From assembly GCF_947495145.1 (NCBI RefSeq), contig NZ_CANLXP010000024.1, forward strand, positions 1 through 50,725: a stretch of 50,725 nt of DNA. Direction: 5' to 3'. This DNA is from an uncultured Arthrobacter sp. (GTDB lineage Bacteria; Actinomycetota; Actinomycetes; Actinomycetales; Micrococcaceae). The position numbers and the translations under genes are program-made. How positions within the stretch are numbered: position 1 is the first letter of the stretch; each line of letters begins with the position of its first letter. Positions 8,065 through 16,813 of this stretch are shown piece after piece. The notes under the pieces are model-generated. The model was not told the DNA's origin, made no database searches, and worked only from the letters and a program-made list of their open reading frames with translations.

Positions 8065-10448
8065 AGTCACTGTCGGAACGCCCCGTAAACCCTGTGGTCG
8101 GTGTTTCCGTATCCCACGAAAGCGCCGCCGCCCATGTCACCGGTACGGCTCTATATACGGATGACCTGATTGTCCGCAATTCCAACGTCCTGCATGCCTG
8201 GCCGGTTCAGGCGCCGCACGCCCACGCCCGCATCGTCGGCCTGCGCACCGAGCCCGCGCTGGAGGTTCCGGGCGTGGTCAGGGTACTGACGGCGTCGGAC
8301 GTTCCGGGCGTCAACGACGCCGGCATCAAGCACGACGAACCGCTCTTCCCCAGCGAAGTGATGTTCTACGGCCACGCCGTGTGCTGGGTGCTGGGGGAGT
8401 CGCTGGAAGCGGCGCGGCTCGGGGCGGAAGCTGTGGAGGTCGACTACGAGACGTTGCCGTCGCTGATCACCGTCGAGGAAGCCATCGCGGCCGAGAGCTT
8501 CCAGGGGAACCGCCCGACTGTTGCCCGCGGTGAGCCGGACAAGGCGCTCGAGAACGCGGCGCACCGGTTCAGCGGCGAGTTCCAGTTCAGCGGGCAGGAG
8601 CATTTTTACCTCGAGACCCATGCGTCCTTCGCGTACATCGATGAGGCCGGCCAGGTGTTCGTGCAGTGCAGCACCCAGCACCCTTCGGAGACGCAGGAAA
8701 TCGTTGCGCATGTGCTGAACCTGTCCAGCCACGACGTCACCGTGCAGTGCCTCCGGATGGGCGGCGGATTCGGCGGCAAAGAGATGCAGCCGCACGGCTG
8801 GGCGGCCATTGCGGCGCTCGGTGCCACCCTCACGGGGCGGCCTGTCCGGTTGCGGCTGAACCGCACCCAGGACATCACCATGTCCGGGAAGCGACACCCC
8901 TTCCACGCGCGCTGGGAGGTAGGGTTCGACGACGACGGTCGCCTCCAGGCGCTGAAGGCCACCCTCACGAGCGACGGCGGGTGGAGCCTTGACCTCTCGG
9001 AACCCGTGCTGCAGCGCGCGCTGTGCCACATCGACAACGCGTATTACATCCCGAACATCGAGGTGAACGGCCGGATCGCGAAGACCAACAAAACCTCACA
9101 GACCGCGTTCCGCGGCTTCGGTGGTCCGCAGGGGATGCTCGTGATTGAGGATTTGCTTGGCCGGTGCGCGCCGTTGTTGGGGCTCGATCCGAGTGAGCTT
9201 CGTCGTCGTAATTTTTACGAGCCGGGCCAGAGCACGCCGTATGGGCAGCCGGTGCGGCACGCCGAGCGGCTTCAGGCTGTCTGGCAGTCGCTGACTGACC
9301 GGGCTGATATTGCCCGGCGCCGAGAAGAGATCGCGAAGTTCAATGCCACGCACCCGAATGTAAAGCGGGCGCTCGGCATGACCCCGGTGAAGTTCGGCAT
9401 CTCCTTCAACCTCACCGCATTCAACCAGGCCGGCGCGCTGGTGCACGTGTATAAGGACGGGTCGGTGCTGATCAACCACGGCGGCACCGAAATGGGCCAG
9501 GGCCTGCACACCAAGATGCGGCAGGTGGCTGCGACGGCACTGGGGGTGCCCCTGTCCTCGGTGAGGCTGGCGCCGACGCGGACGGACAAGGTGCCCAACA
9601 CGTCGGCGACGGCGGCCAGCTCCGGAGCGGACCTCAACGGCGGTGCGATCAAGAACGCGTGCGAGCAGATCAGCTCACGGCTGGCGGAAGTCGCCGCTCG
9701 GAAGCTGAACATCCACCCGGACGATGTCCGGTTCGACGACGGCAAGGTCACCGGCATCGGCTTCCACGATTCGGCGATGACATTTGCGGAGTTGGCGCGC
9801 GATGCGTACTTCCAGCGGGTTTCCCTGTGGGCGGCAGGGTACTACCGGACCGAGGGTCTGCACTGGGACAGCTCCCGCATGCAGGGCGAACCGTTCAAGT
9901 ACTTCAGCTACGGCGCGGCGCTCGCCGAGGTGGAAGTGGATCGCTTCACGGGTGCCTACCGGCAGCTGCGCACAGACATAGTGCACGACGTCGGTGACAG
10001 TCTCTCGCCGATGATCGACGTCGGGCAGATTGAGGGTGGCTTCGTGCAGGGTGCCGGCTGGCTCACGCTCGAAGACCTGCGCTGGGATGCGTCCGAGGGG
10101 CCCAACCGCGGGCGAATCACCACGCAGTCCGCCAGCACCTACAAGCTGCCGAGCTTCTCGGAGATGCCGGAGGAGTTCAACGTTCACTTGTTTGAGCGGG
10201 CGACCGAGAGCGGCGTCGTCTATGGCTCGAAAGCTGTCGGTGAACCCCCGTTGATGCTGGCATTCAGCGTGCGTGAGGCCCTTAGGGAGGCGGTTGCCGC
10301 CTTCGGGCCGGGGAACTGTGAGGTGGACCTGGCCAGCCCGGCCACTCCGGAAGCCGTGTTCTGGGCGATTGAGCGGGTGTCCGCGCCGTCGTCGTCCTCC
10401 TCCTCCTCGGGTGACCTCGTCGCCTCCGCTCCGCGTTCAGCGCAGTGA
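8061..10448 (+). CDS. xdhB: Xanthine dehydrogenase molybdopterin-binding subunit
   Basis: 795 residues, the usual size for bacterial XdhB. Family signatures are clear: VGVSVSHESAAAHVTG near the start, RMGGGFGGKE for cofactor binding, TAFRGFGGPQG containing the substrate-orienting Arg, GQGLHTKMRQ, and GEPPLMLAF containing the catalytic Glu that activates the Mo-bound oxygen. It oxidises hypoxanthine to xanthine and xanthine to urate. Translation starts at a GTG that overlaps the xdhA stop as GTGA, so it is coupled. A serine run (SSSSSSS) just before the C-terminus is unusual and probably a flexible tail. Confidence 0.94.
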   Translation: MKSLSERPVNPVVGVSVSHESAAAHVTGTALYTDDLIVRNSNVLHAWPVQAPHAHARIVGLRTEPALEVPGVVRVLTASDVPGVNDAGIKHDEPLFPSEVMFYGHAVCWVLGESLEAARLGAEAVEVDYETLPSLITVEEAIAAESFQGNRPTVARGEPDKALENAAHRFSGEFQFSGQEHFYLETHASFAYIDEAGQVFVQCSTQHPSETQEIVAHVLNLSSHDVTVQCLRMGGGFGGKEMQPHGWAAIAALGATLTGRPVRLRLNRTQDITMSGKRHPFHARWEVGFDDDGRLQALKATLTSDGGWSLDLSEPVLQRALCHIDNAYYIPNIEVNGRIAKTNKTSQTAFRGFGGPQGMLVIEDLLGRCAPLLGLDPSELRRRNFYEPGQSTPYGQPVRHAERLQAVWQSLTDRADIARRREEIAKFNATHPNVKRALGMTPVKFGISFNLTAFNQAGALVHVYKDGSVLINHGGTEMGQGLHTKMRQVAATALGVPLSSVRLAPTRTDKVPNTSATAASSGADLNGGAIKNACEQISSRLAEVAARKLNIHPDDVRFDDGKVTGIGFHDSAMTFAELARDAYFQRVSLWAAGYYRTEGLHWDSSRMQGEPFKYFSYGAALAEVEVDRFTGAYRQLRTDIVHDVGDSLSPMIDVGQIEGGFVQGAGWLTLEDLRWDASEGPNRGRITTQSASTYKLPSFSEMPEEFNVHLFERATESGVVYGSKAVGEPPLMLAFSVREALREAVAAFGPGNCEVDLASPATPEAVFWAIERVSAPSSSSSSSGDLVASAPRSAQ

Positions 10449-10449
10449 C

Positions 10450-11289
10450 ATGGACTGGTTGGAGGCTTTGCAGCGCCTGAGGTCCTCGGGCCAACCGGGG
10501 GTGCTGGCGACCGTGTCTGAGGTGCGAGGGCATTCGCCCCGGGAGGTCGGGGCGAAGATGCTCGTCGGGGCGTCGTCCACCTGGGGAACGGTGGGCGGCG
10601 GGAACCTTGAAACGACCGTGATCGACCGGGCGCGGGAGATGATGGCGGGCGGCGTTTCAGCTGCCGAGAACGTCGAGTTTTCGCTCAGCGAGCATGCGGT
10701 GACGCAGCATGGTCGGCAATGCTGCGGCGGGAAGGTCCGGGTGTTGCTTGAGCCGTTCCTGTCGTTGCCCACTGTGGCGGTGTTTGGTGTCGGGCATGTT
10801 GGGTACGAGCTCGGGCGGGTGCTCTCGCGGCTGCCGATGAATCTGTACCTGGTGGATAGCCGGGCGGAACAGTTGCTGCCGGAGCGGCTGGCCGAGGTGA
10901 CCTCAGGTGTGGCGTCCGTGCACCCGGTGCATACGCCGGTGCCGGACTCGTTCCTGGGCGAACTGCCGGCCGGTGCGCACGTGTTCATCATGAGCCACGA
11001 TCACTCCGAGGATTTCCTGCTGTGTGATGCCGCGCTGCGGCGCGGGGACCTGGGCAGTGTTGGGCTGATCGGTTCGAAGGCGAAGTGGTCGCGGTTCCGG
11101 CAGAAGCTGGCGGCGGAGGGGTATGCCGAGCCAGCGATCGGGCGGATCCAGTGTCCGATCGGGTTGCCGGAGGTGACGGGGAAGGCTCCGGCTGTCATCG
11201 CGGTAAGTGTGGCGGCGGATCTGTTGCGGCGGCTTTCTTCACCTTCATCGACTCAACCAAATCGGAGGGTGCAGCCCGGCGCGACGTAA
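10450..11289 (+). CDS. xdhC: XdhC family protein, molybdenum cofactor sulfuration and insertion
   Basis: 279 residues from ATG 10450, one base after the xdhB stop. The N-terminal XdhC/CoxI domain (VLATVSEVRGHSPREVGAKML, then the conserved QCCGG loop) is followed by a Rossmann-like C-terminal domain (VFGVGHVGYELGRVL, LIGSKAKWSRF, CPIGLP). XdhC binds Moco, presents it to a sulfurase and delivers the sulfurated cofactor to XdhB, so it completes a functional xdhABC operon. A longer in-frame extension overlapping xdhB lacks similarity and was not used. Confidence 0.92.
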   Translation: MDWLEALQRLRSSGQPGVLATVSEVRGHSPREVGAKMLVGASSTWGTVGGGNLETTVIDRAREMMAGGVSAAENVEFSLSEHAVTQHGRQCCGGKVRVLLEPFLSLPTVAVFGVGHVGYELGRVLSRLPMNLYLVDSRAEQLLPERLAEVTSGVASVHPVHTPVPDSFLGELPAGAHVFIMSHDHSEDFLLCDAALRRGDLGSVGLIGSKAKWSRFRQKLAAEGYAEPAIGRIQCPIGLPEVTGKAPAVIAVSVAADLLRRLSSPSSTQPNRRVQPGAT

Positions 11290-11345
11290 AGTCCAAGCCG
11301 AGTCAGCGGGGCTTGTAAGCGCTGGACGTGCTCGACGTCAGCTCG

Positions 11346-11633
11346 TCAGGCGTCAATCGACAGCGCAACCGTCACCGTGTCGCCGTCGTCGATTTGCTCG
11401 TCCTTCCGGACAAAGTCCTTGATCGGGACGATGTAGCCGCCGTTCTTCGGAAACAGCGACGTGGTCCAGGTGGTACCACCGATTGTCACCGACGCGGGAA
11501 TCATTCCCCAGCCGTAGCTGACGATCTTCGACACCGCCCGGACCTCCACGCACTGAAGGTCCGGCACCGTAACAAAGTGATACGGCGCCGGACCTCTCCA
11601 GTACCAAATCTCTCCCTTGAAGCTCAGTTCCAC
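11346..11633 (-). CDS. DUF1905 domain protein
   Basis: 95 residues covering one DUF1905 beta-barrel-like domain: FKGEIWYWRGPAPYHFVTVP, then GWGMIPASVTIGG, then KNGGYIVPIKDFVRK and DGDTVTVAL. The molecular function of the family is not established. The GTG start at 11633 has no Shine-Dalgarno site, but TAGGCT lies exactly 6 nt upstream, which points to a leaderless mRNA. The gene is convergent with xdhC and sits 36 bp beyond the end of the permease gene on the same strand. Confidence 0.82.
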   Translation of the reverse strand: MELSFKGEIWYWRGPAPYHFVTVPDLQCVEVRAVSKIVSYGWGMIPASVTIGGTTWTTSLFPKNGGYIVPIKDFVRKDEQIDDGDTVTVALSIDA

Positions 11634-11669
11634 GGGGCAAGCCTAGACCGGTTCAAGGCAGGGGGACGG

Positions 11670-13178
11670 TTACCCGCCCATCCAGATGGTGATCGGACCG
11701 CGGGCGAAATACACGAGGAACCCGGCTGCCACCACCCAGAGCAGCGGGTGGATCTTGCGGGCCTTCCCGGAGGACGCCCGGATGATGACCCAGCTGATGA
11801 ACCCGGCACCGATGCCGTTGGCAATCGAGTAGGTCAGCGGCATGGTCACGATGGTAAGGAACGCCGGCAGCGCAACGGAGAAGTTCCGAAAGTCAATCTC
11901 GCGGATCTGCGCCACCATCATGGCGCCGACGACGACGAGAGCTGCCGCCGCCACCTCCAGCGGCACCACCGCGGTCAGCGGCGTGAAGAACATGGCCGCC
12001 AGGAACAGCGATCCGGTCACCACGGAGGCGAGGCCGGTTCGTGCGCCCTCGCCGATTCCGGAGGCGGAGTCGATGAACACGGTGTTGGACGAGGCCGATG
12101 TTGCACCGCCGGCAACCGCACCCACACCCTCGATCACCAGAGCGGACTTCAGGCGCGGGAAGTTGCCGCGCTTGTCAGTCAGGCCCGCCTGCTTGGCCAG
12201 TCCGGTCATGGTGCCCATCGCGTCGAAGAAATTGGTGAACACGAGAGTGAACACCAGCATGGTCGCAGCGAGGATGCCGATGCGGTCGAACGCTCCGAAG
12301 AGATCAAACGCGCCCACCAGGCTGAAGTCAGGCAGGGAAACAATGTTGGAGGGGATGACCGGCGCATTGAGGTGCCACCCAGCGGGGTTGTCCGGCCCGC
12401 CGGCGCCGAGGCGCAACGACATCTCGACGATGATCGCGATGACCGTGGTGACGATAATGCCGATGAGGAGTCCGCCCTGGACTTTCCGGGCGATCAGGAT
12501 GCCCATCGTCACCAGGCCGATGATGAAGACGAGGGTCGGCACGGTGGTGATGGAGCCGCCGTCGCCCATTTGAACGGGAGGGCCGCCGGCCGTACGGGTC
12601 ACGAAGCCGGAGTCCACGAAGCCGATGAAGGCGATGAACAGGCCGATGCCCACGGTGATCGCGGCCTTCAGCTGCCGCGGTACTGCGTTGAAAATGGCAG
12701 TTCGCGCTCCGGTCACAGCGAGCAGGACAATAAGCAGGCCGTTGATGACCACCAGCCCCATGGCTTCGGGCCAGGTGACATCACCGACCACCGAAACGGC
12801 GAGGAACGAGTTGATTCCCAGCCCCGCGGCGATGCCGAAGGGCAGGTTCGCCACCACGCCGAAAAGGATGGTCATGACGCCGGCGGTCAACCCGGTGACG
12901 GCGGCAATCTGCGTGGCTTGAAGCCAGCCGCCCTCGACGTCGAGGGCAGCGGCGTCGGGGCTGAAGCCGCCGAGAATCAGCGGGTTCAGGATGACGATGT
13001 ACGCCATCGTGAAGAAAGTGACGAAGCCGCCACGGACCTCGCGGCTGTTCGTCGAACCGCGTTCGGTGATCTTGAAGAACTTGTCGAGCGGGCTGGGCAT
13101 GCCGGGTTGTACGGGCCGGCGGACTGAGCGGGAACCTCTGGGCTCGGGGTGGCCGCCGGTTTCGGTGAGGATTGCCAT
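11670..13178 (-). CDS. NCS2 family purine permease (adenine/guanine/hypoxanthine type)
   Basis: 502 residues with about 12-14 hydrophobic segments. The region KFFKITERGSTNSREVRGG then FTMAYIVILNP is diagnostic for the AzgA/PbuG branch of the nucleobase:cation symporter-2 family. Later signatures include GLGINSF, FFDAMGTMTGLAKQAGL and SASSNTVFIDSASGIGEGARTGLASVV. It should import adenine, guanine or hypoxanthine by proton symport. A GGGAG ribosome site lies 7 nt before the ATG. The gene begins 10 bp after the guanine deaminase stop, so the two form an operon. Exact nucleobase preference cannot be read from sequence. Confidence 0.92.
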   Translation of the reverse strand: MAILTETGGHPEPRGSRSVRRPVQPGMPSPLDKFFKITERGSTNSREVRGGFVTFFTMAYIVILNPLILGGFSPDAAALDVEGGWLQATQIAAVTGLTAGVMTILFGVVANLPFGIAAGLGINSFLAVSVVGDVTWPEAMGLVVINGLLIVLLAVTGARTAIFNAVPRQLKAAITVGIGLFIAFIGFVDSGFVTRTAGGPPVQMGDGGSITTVPTLVFIIGLVTMGILIARKVQGGLLIGIIVTTVIAIIVEMSLRLGAGGPDNPAGWHLNAPVIPSNIVSLPDFSLVGAFDLFGAFDRIGILAATMLVFTLVFTNFFDAMGTMTGLAKQAGLTDKRGNFPRLKSALVIEGVGAVAGGATSASSNTVFIDSASGIGEGARTGLASVVTGSLFLAAMFFTPLTAVVPLEVAAAALVVVGAMMVAQIREIDFRNFSVALPAFLTIVTMPLTYSIANGIGAGFISWVIIRASSGKARKIHPLLWVVAAGFLVYFARGPITIWMGG

Positions 13179-13188
13179 GGCGTTCTCC

Positions 13189-13683
13189 CTAGTAATCCAC
13201 GCGCGCGGCGAGAGTGCTCCACGCGTCGAACGGTGAGGAAGCTGTGACCGTTGCCGAGGGAGTCATTAGGTACTGACGCACCGGCATCGATCGCTTCTCC
13301 ACGGGCGTGGCGAAATAGTCGTAGAACACGGCGTCGTCGAATCCGGCCTTGGCGGCGTCGTTGCGGTCGGCTGCGAAGACGACGGCGTCAACCCGTGCCC
13401 AGAGCGCGGCCGAAAGGCAAAGCGGGCACGGCTCGCAGCTGGTGTAGAGGGTGCTGCCGGAGAGATCGAACGTTTCGAGGGATGCGCAGGCGTTGCGGAT
13501 TGCCATGACTTCGGCATGCGCCGTCGGGTCATTGTTGGCGGTAACCCGGTTGACTCCTTCGAAGGCCCGGCCGTCCGACGTCACAATGAGTGCTCCGAAC
13601 GGGCCGCCGGAATTGTGGACGTTGTCTGTTGCCAGGGAAATTGCCTTGGAGAGGAACTGCTCTTCTTTGGTGGTGGTATTCAC
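13189..13683 (-). CDS. guaD: Guanine deaminase-type nucleoside/nucleobase deaminase
   Basis: 164 residues from GTG 13683, chosen because GGGAG sits 7 nt upstream; the in-frame extension further upstream has no family similarity. Cytidine-deaminase-fold zinc site: H56 and E58 in HAE, with C86 and C89 in SCEPCPLC. The C-terminal FYDYFATPVEKRSMPVRQ segment matches small bacterial guanine deaminases, which swap C-terminal segments in the dimer. It converts guanine to xanthine, the substrate of XdhAB. It is the promoter-proximal gene of the pair with the purine permease. Confidence 0.87.
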   Translation of the reverse strand: MNTTTKEEQFLSKAISLATDNVHNSGGPFGALIVTSDGRAFEGVNRVTANNDPTAHAEVMAIRNACASLETFDLSGSTLYTSCEPCPLCLSAALWARVDAVVFAADRNDAAKAGFDDAVFYDYFATPVEKRSMPVRQYLMTPSATVTASSPFDAWSTLAARVDY

Positions 13684-13919
13684 GGTGATACTCCCGAACG
13701 TGGGGCAGCAATCACTCGAGTCCACGGGCGCCAAGGATCAGCGGCGTTCTGCGACCAGACTGCTGCGGGGTATGGGGATTTGCAGGTCCACCTGGTAGAT
13801 AGCTCCGGTTGGGAGCCCGCCTTTGGCTTCGTTGTACGACGTTAGCAGTGCCCTGTGACTTACGCCATAGGTTTACTGAAATATCTTTTCCATGTGGCGG
13901 AAATGTTATGGAAGCAGGC

Positions 13920-14672
13920 CTAACTCCGCGGGGCCAAGCGGTAGGCGACTCCGCCGTCGTACCTCTTGTACTCGACCAGGTGAGCGAGAGCCGCAACGCA
14001 CAGCACAATGCCTGCCATTTCACACGTCTCCTCGATGAGGGTCAGCACGAAGAACTCCGGCGTCATTCCGTGCGCGGCGACGCTCAGGCCGGCGAGTGTT
14101 TCGACGCCCATTCCACCGCCCGCGAATACGGCGCCCGCCAACAGCAGCCCGTTGCGTACGCCTACCGGCAGGGAGAAGACCAGGCGTGTCAGAGCCAGAA
14201 CAATTGCGAGGGCAATGATCGCGCCGGGAATGACCCAGACGAAGCCGAGATCGAACGGCAGGAATGCGGCCAGCTCGTGACCGATGGTGTCGAGGCGCTC
14301 GTGCAGTTCAAGCATCTCGTCGATGGAAAAGATCACGCAGACGACGGCGAAGAGCACCCAGGAGCGCCGGTGGGCCACTGCTCGGCGGGAGAAGAACCCG
14401 GCCATGACGCCGGCGACAATCCAGAGCCCGGAGCTGAACCACGTAGGCACATTGATTTCGCGGCCGACGTCGAAGAAGTAGAACCAGAAGTGGATGTCGT
14501 CGAAGGTTTCAGCCGTCGACTTCTCGAGCGCGAAGAAGAGCAACCCGCTCGCCAGGCTGAGGATCGCCACAGGAATACCGAGCAGCAGGGCTGAGCGCCA
14601 GAAACGAATGCGCTGCCACTGGAGCTCCGGGCGTGTCTCGTGTTGCTCGGAGCTGGTCATTTCCTGTTGCAT
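13920..14672 (-). CDS. Six-helix integral membrane protein of unknown function
   Basis: 250 residues with about six hydrophobic segments, the first at residues 29-49. Conserved-looking polar motifs lie at membrane borders: SIDEMLELHERLD near residue 117 and LIEETCEMAG near residue 216. Paired acidic residues plus His in such positions could bind a metal or quinone-like ligand, but this is speculation. No named family was recognised. The ATG at 14672 has AAAGG 6 nt upstream. It is divergent from the winged-helix/X25 gene. Confidence 0.75.
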   Translation of the reverse strand: MQQEMTSSEQHETRPELQWQRIRFWRSALLLGIPVAILSLASGLLFFALEKSTAETFDDIHFWFYFFDVGREINVPTWFSSGLWIVAGVMAGFFSRRAVAHRRSWVLFAVVCVIFSIDEMLELHERLDTIGHELAAFLPFDLGFVWVIPGAIIALAIVLALTRLVFSLPVGVRNGLLLAGAVFAGGGMGVETLAGLSVAAHGMTPEFFVLTLIEETCEMAGIVLCVAALAHLVEYKRYDGGVAYRLAPRS

Positions 14673-14837
14673 GCGTGCCTTTCGCGAGGTGCTTCGAAGT
14701 CACCGTAGCTGTCCTCCATGAGGGCATCATGAGAAACATTTCGACACGGGGCGGTGCTCCCTGCGTGGCTCACGGTCATTCGGAGGATCCACTGTCAAAA
14801 TTTTGTTGGAAGTAAAGCAAATTTGAGAGGTCCACAC

Positions 14838-15425
14838 ATGAGCGCCCAAGACAACACAGCAGCACGCCTGAAGGCCATCGTCCAGATCCTGGCCGAACAG
14901 CCCGGCACCCCGGTGAAGGGCGCCGACGTGCTCGCAGCAGCGGTTGCCCGCGTGCCGCTCAGCGAGTGGGAAAGCGAAGTGCTCAGCGGCGGCGTTGCCC
15001 GCGGCGTGAAGCGGCTGTCCGCGGCAACTGCCGCGCTGGTCAAGGAGGGCTTCATCATCAAGGGCCGCACCGGCTGGACCACCACCGAGGAGGGTGCCCG
15101 CTACGCGGCCGCGCCGGGTGCCGTGGCGCTCGCCGGTAACTTCGGCCACCGCCTCGGAGCAGAAGACTGGGCACCGGCAGCCGATCAGGTGCAGATGGCC
15201 TACAGCCCCGTATCGCAGAGCTGGGAACTGACTGCGCAACTGCCCGCCGGCACCTACGAGTACAAGGTCGCCATCGACCGCTCCTGGGAAGAGAACTACG
15301 GTGCATTCGGCATCAGCAACGGTGCAAACCACGTACTCCAGCACGACGGCGGCGTGGTCACCTTCCGCTATGACCACCGTTCGAAGGACACTGCAGTGAC
15401 CGTCCTGGACGGCGCACTGGTCTAG
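14838..15425 (+). CDS. Winged-helix (Mrr_N-like) protein with pullulanase X25 domain
   Basis: 195 residues from ATG 14838, which has GAGAGG upstream. Residues about 1-92 look like a winged-helix domain: a helical start (RLKAIVQILAEQPG), an SGG turn (EVLSGGVARGVKRL), a second helix and a wing ending GWTTTEEGARYA, resembling the N-terminal domain of Mrr-type proteins. Residues about 95-195 resemble the X25 immunoglobulin-like module of amylopullulanases (VALAGNFGHRLGAEDW, SQSWELTAQLPAGTYEYKVAI, NYGAFGISNGANH). No catalytic glycosidase domain and no signal peptide are present, so this is an intracellular protein. A glycan- or metabolite-sensing DNA-binding role is inference. Confidence 0.65.
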   Translation: MSAQDNTAARLKAIVQILAEQPGTPVKGADVLAAAVARVPLSEWESEVLSGGVARGVKRLSAATAALVKEGFIIKGRTGWTTTEEGARYAAAPGAVALAGNFGHRLGAEDWAPAADQVQMAYSPVSQSWELTAQLPAGTYEYKVAIDRSWEENYGAFGISNGANHVLQHDGGVVTFRYDHRSKDTAVTVLDGALV

Positions 15426-15685
15426 CTTTCTTCGTCGCCGGGCTCCCTGGCAGGGTTTTCCCGACCCATTTCGTCCCAGTGGCCTGAGTTGTCGGCGGCG
15501 TCTTCCGGTTTGTCTCCGGGTTCGGCGCCGCCAACGAAGGCCGGTGGAACGGCGCCCGCCGCGTGAGTTCCCTGCTCCTCGCGGATGTTCTCCGCGTGAC
15601 CTGCGTGTGGTGTCGGTGCGAGGACCGCCTCGCGGGGGTCACCGTCGTCGTGCGTTCGGGCAGGGTCAGCGGCATTTTCCATCAT
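15422..15685 (-). CDS. Short acidic hypothetical protein
   Basis: 87 residues from ATG 15685 (a second ATG is adjacent), with AAAGGA upstream. The sequence is rich in Ala, Glu, Asp, Gly, Pro and His and looks intrinsically disordered; the C-terminus is REPGDEES. No domain was recognised. Its stop codon overlaps the stop of the convergent X25 gene through a shared palindromic CTAG, so the two stops are interlocked by 4 bp. The ribosome site and absence of stops argue for a real gene, but base composition alone could sustain such a frame. Confidence 0.5.
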   Translation of the reverse strand: MMENAADPARTHDDGDPREAVLAPTPHAGHAENIREEQGTHAAGAVPPAFVGGAEPGDKPEDAADNSGHWDEMGRENPAREPGDEES

Positions 15686-15801
15686 GGGTGCGATCCTTTC
15701 ACCCATGGTGCGCACGGCGCTACCGTCACCGCCTGCCGCGCGGGCGCTATGCTCGGGTCCTCAGGGCTGCTCCGCCCGCGTACCCGAACAGGAAGAGCGT
15801 T

Positions 15802-16797
15802 ATGTCTGCATTGCCCACGGCCGAATTGCACCTGCATATTGAAGGAACGCTCGAACCCGAGCTGATCTTTGCACTCGCGGAGCGAAACGGTATTGAGCTG
15901 CCTTACGCGGACGTTGAGGAGCTGCGCAGGCAGTACCAGTTCGCCGATCTGCAGAGCTTCCTGAATCTGTACTACGAGAACATGGCCGTCCTGCAGACCG
16001 AACAGGACTTCGCGGACATGACGCGCGCCTACCTGTCCCGCGCCTCCGCGGCGGGCGTCCGGCACACGGAAATCATGCTGGATCCGCAGGCACACCTCTC
16101 CCGTGGTATCTCGCTGGCCACCTGCGTGAACGGAGTCGCGTCGGCGCTTGCGGGCAGCGAGGAAGAATTCGGCATCAGCACTGAACTCATCGCTGCGTTT
16201 CTGCGCGATGAGCCGGCCGAGGAAGCGCTCGCCGTGCTTGAACAGTTGCTGGCGATGAATGCTCCGATCATCGGGATCGGGCTCGATTCAGCGGAAGTGG
16301 GCTACCCGCCGCGTGACTTCGTTGACCTCTACGATCGGGCGCATGAGGCCGGGCTGAAGTGCATTGCGCACGCGGGAGAGGAAGGACCGCCGGAGTACAT
16401 CCGGGAGGCGCTCGATCTGTTGAAGGTGTCGCGGATCGATCACGGCATCCGGTGCATGGAGGACGAGGAACTGGTGGAAAGGCTTGCCGCCGAGCACACA
16501 CCGCTCACGGTCTGCCCGCTGTCGAACGTGCGTCTGCGAGCTGTCGATACCCTTGCCGATCATCCCCTGCCCCGCATGCTGGAACGGGGGTTGAACGTTT
16601 CGGTGAACTCGGATGATCCGGCCTACTTCGGCGGATATGTGGACGACAACTTCACCCAGCTGCAGTCAGTCTTCAGTTTCGATGACGACCAGCTCGCGCA
16701 GCTTGCCGCCAACTCCGTGCGTTCCGCGTTCATCACGGACCTGCGGCGTAGGGAACTTCTCGCCGAGATTGAAGCCTGGCGGGCTGAGCGGCCGTAG
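15802..16797 (+). CDS. Adenine deaminase (adenosine deaminase-like family)
   Basis: 331 residues from ATG 15802, with GGAAGAG upstream. The amidohydrolase TIM barrel carries zinc ligands H10 and H12 in LHLHIEGTLEPELIF, a further histidine in AHAGEEGPPEYI, the catalytic His in DHGIRC, and the Asp pair in NSDDPAYFGGYV. The combination EGTLEPE, GLDSAEVGYPP and DDPAYFGGY distinguishes the bacterial/fungal adenine deaminase branch from true adenosine deaminases. It should convert adenine to hypoxanthine, which XdhAB can oxidise. It was chosen as the start over longer in-frame sequence that lacks similarity. It is convergent with the ABC permease gene, 16 bp away. Confidence 0.88.
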   Translation: MSALPTAELHLHIEGTLEPELIFALAERNGIELPYADVEELRRQYQFADLQSFLNLYYENMAVLQTEQDFADMTRAYLSRASAAGVRHTEIMLDPQAHLSRGISLATCVNGVASALAGSEEEFGISTELIAAFLRDEPAEEALAVLEQLLAMNAPIIGIGLDSAEVGYPPRDFVDLYDRAHEAGLKCIAHAGEEGPPEYIREALDLLKVSRIDHGIRCMEDEELVERLAAEHTPLTVCPLSNVRLRAVDTLADHPLPRMLERGLNVSVNSDDPAYFGGYVDDNFTQLQSVFSFDDDQLAQLAANSVRSAFITDLRRRELLAEIEAWRAERP

Positions 16798-16813
16798 CCT
16801 GATCGCAGGGGGC

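Noticed and set aside
11328..13127. A 599-codon plus-strand frame without stops opposite the purine permease
   Set aside because: It is antisense to a clear NCS2 permease. Its product is rich in Asp, His, Arg and Gly without any domain, as expected from a mirror frame of high-GC coding DNA.
13809..14594. A 261-codon plus-strand frame opposite the six-helix membrane protein
   Set aside because: Its product is polar, Asp/Glu/Arg/Gln-rich and repetitive, mirroring a hydrophobic membrane protein on the other strand. The minus-strand frame has membrane helices and a ribosome site.
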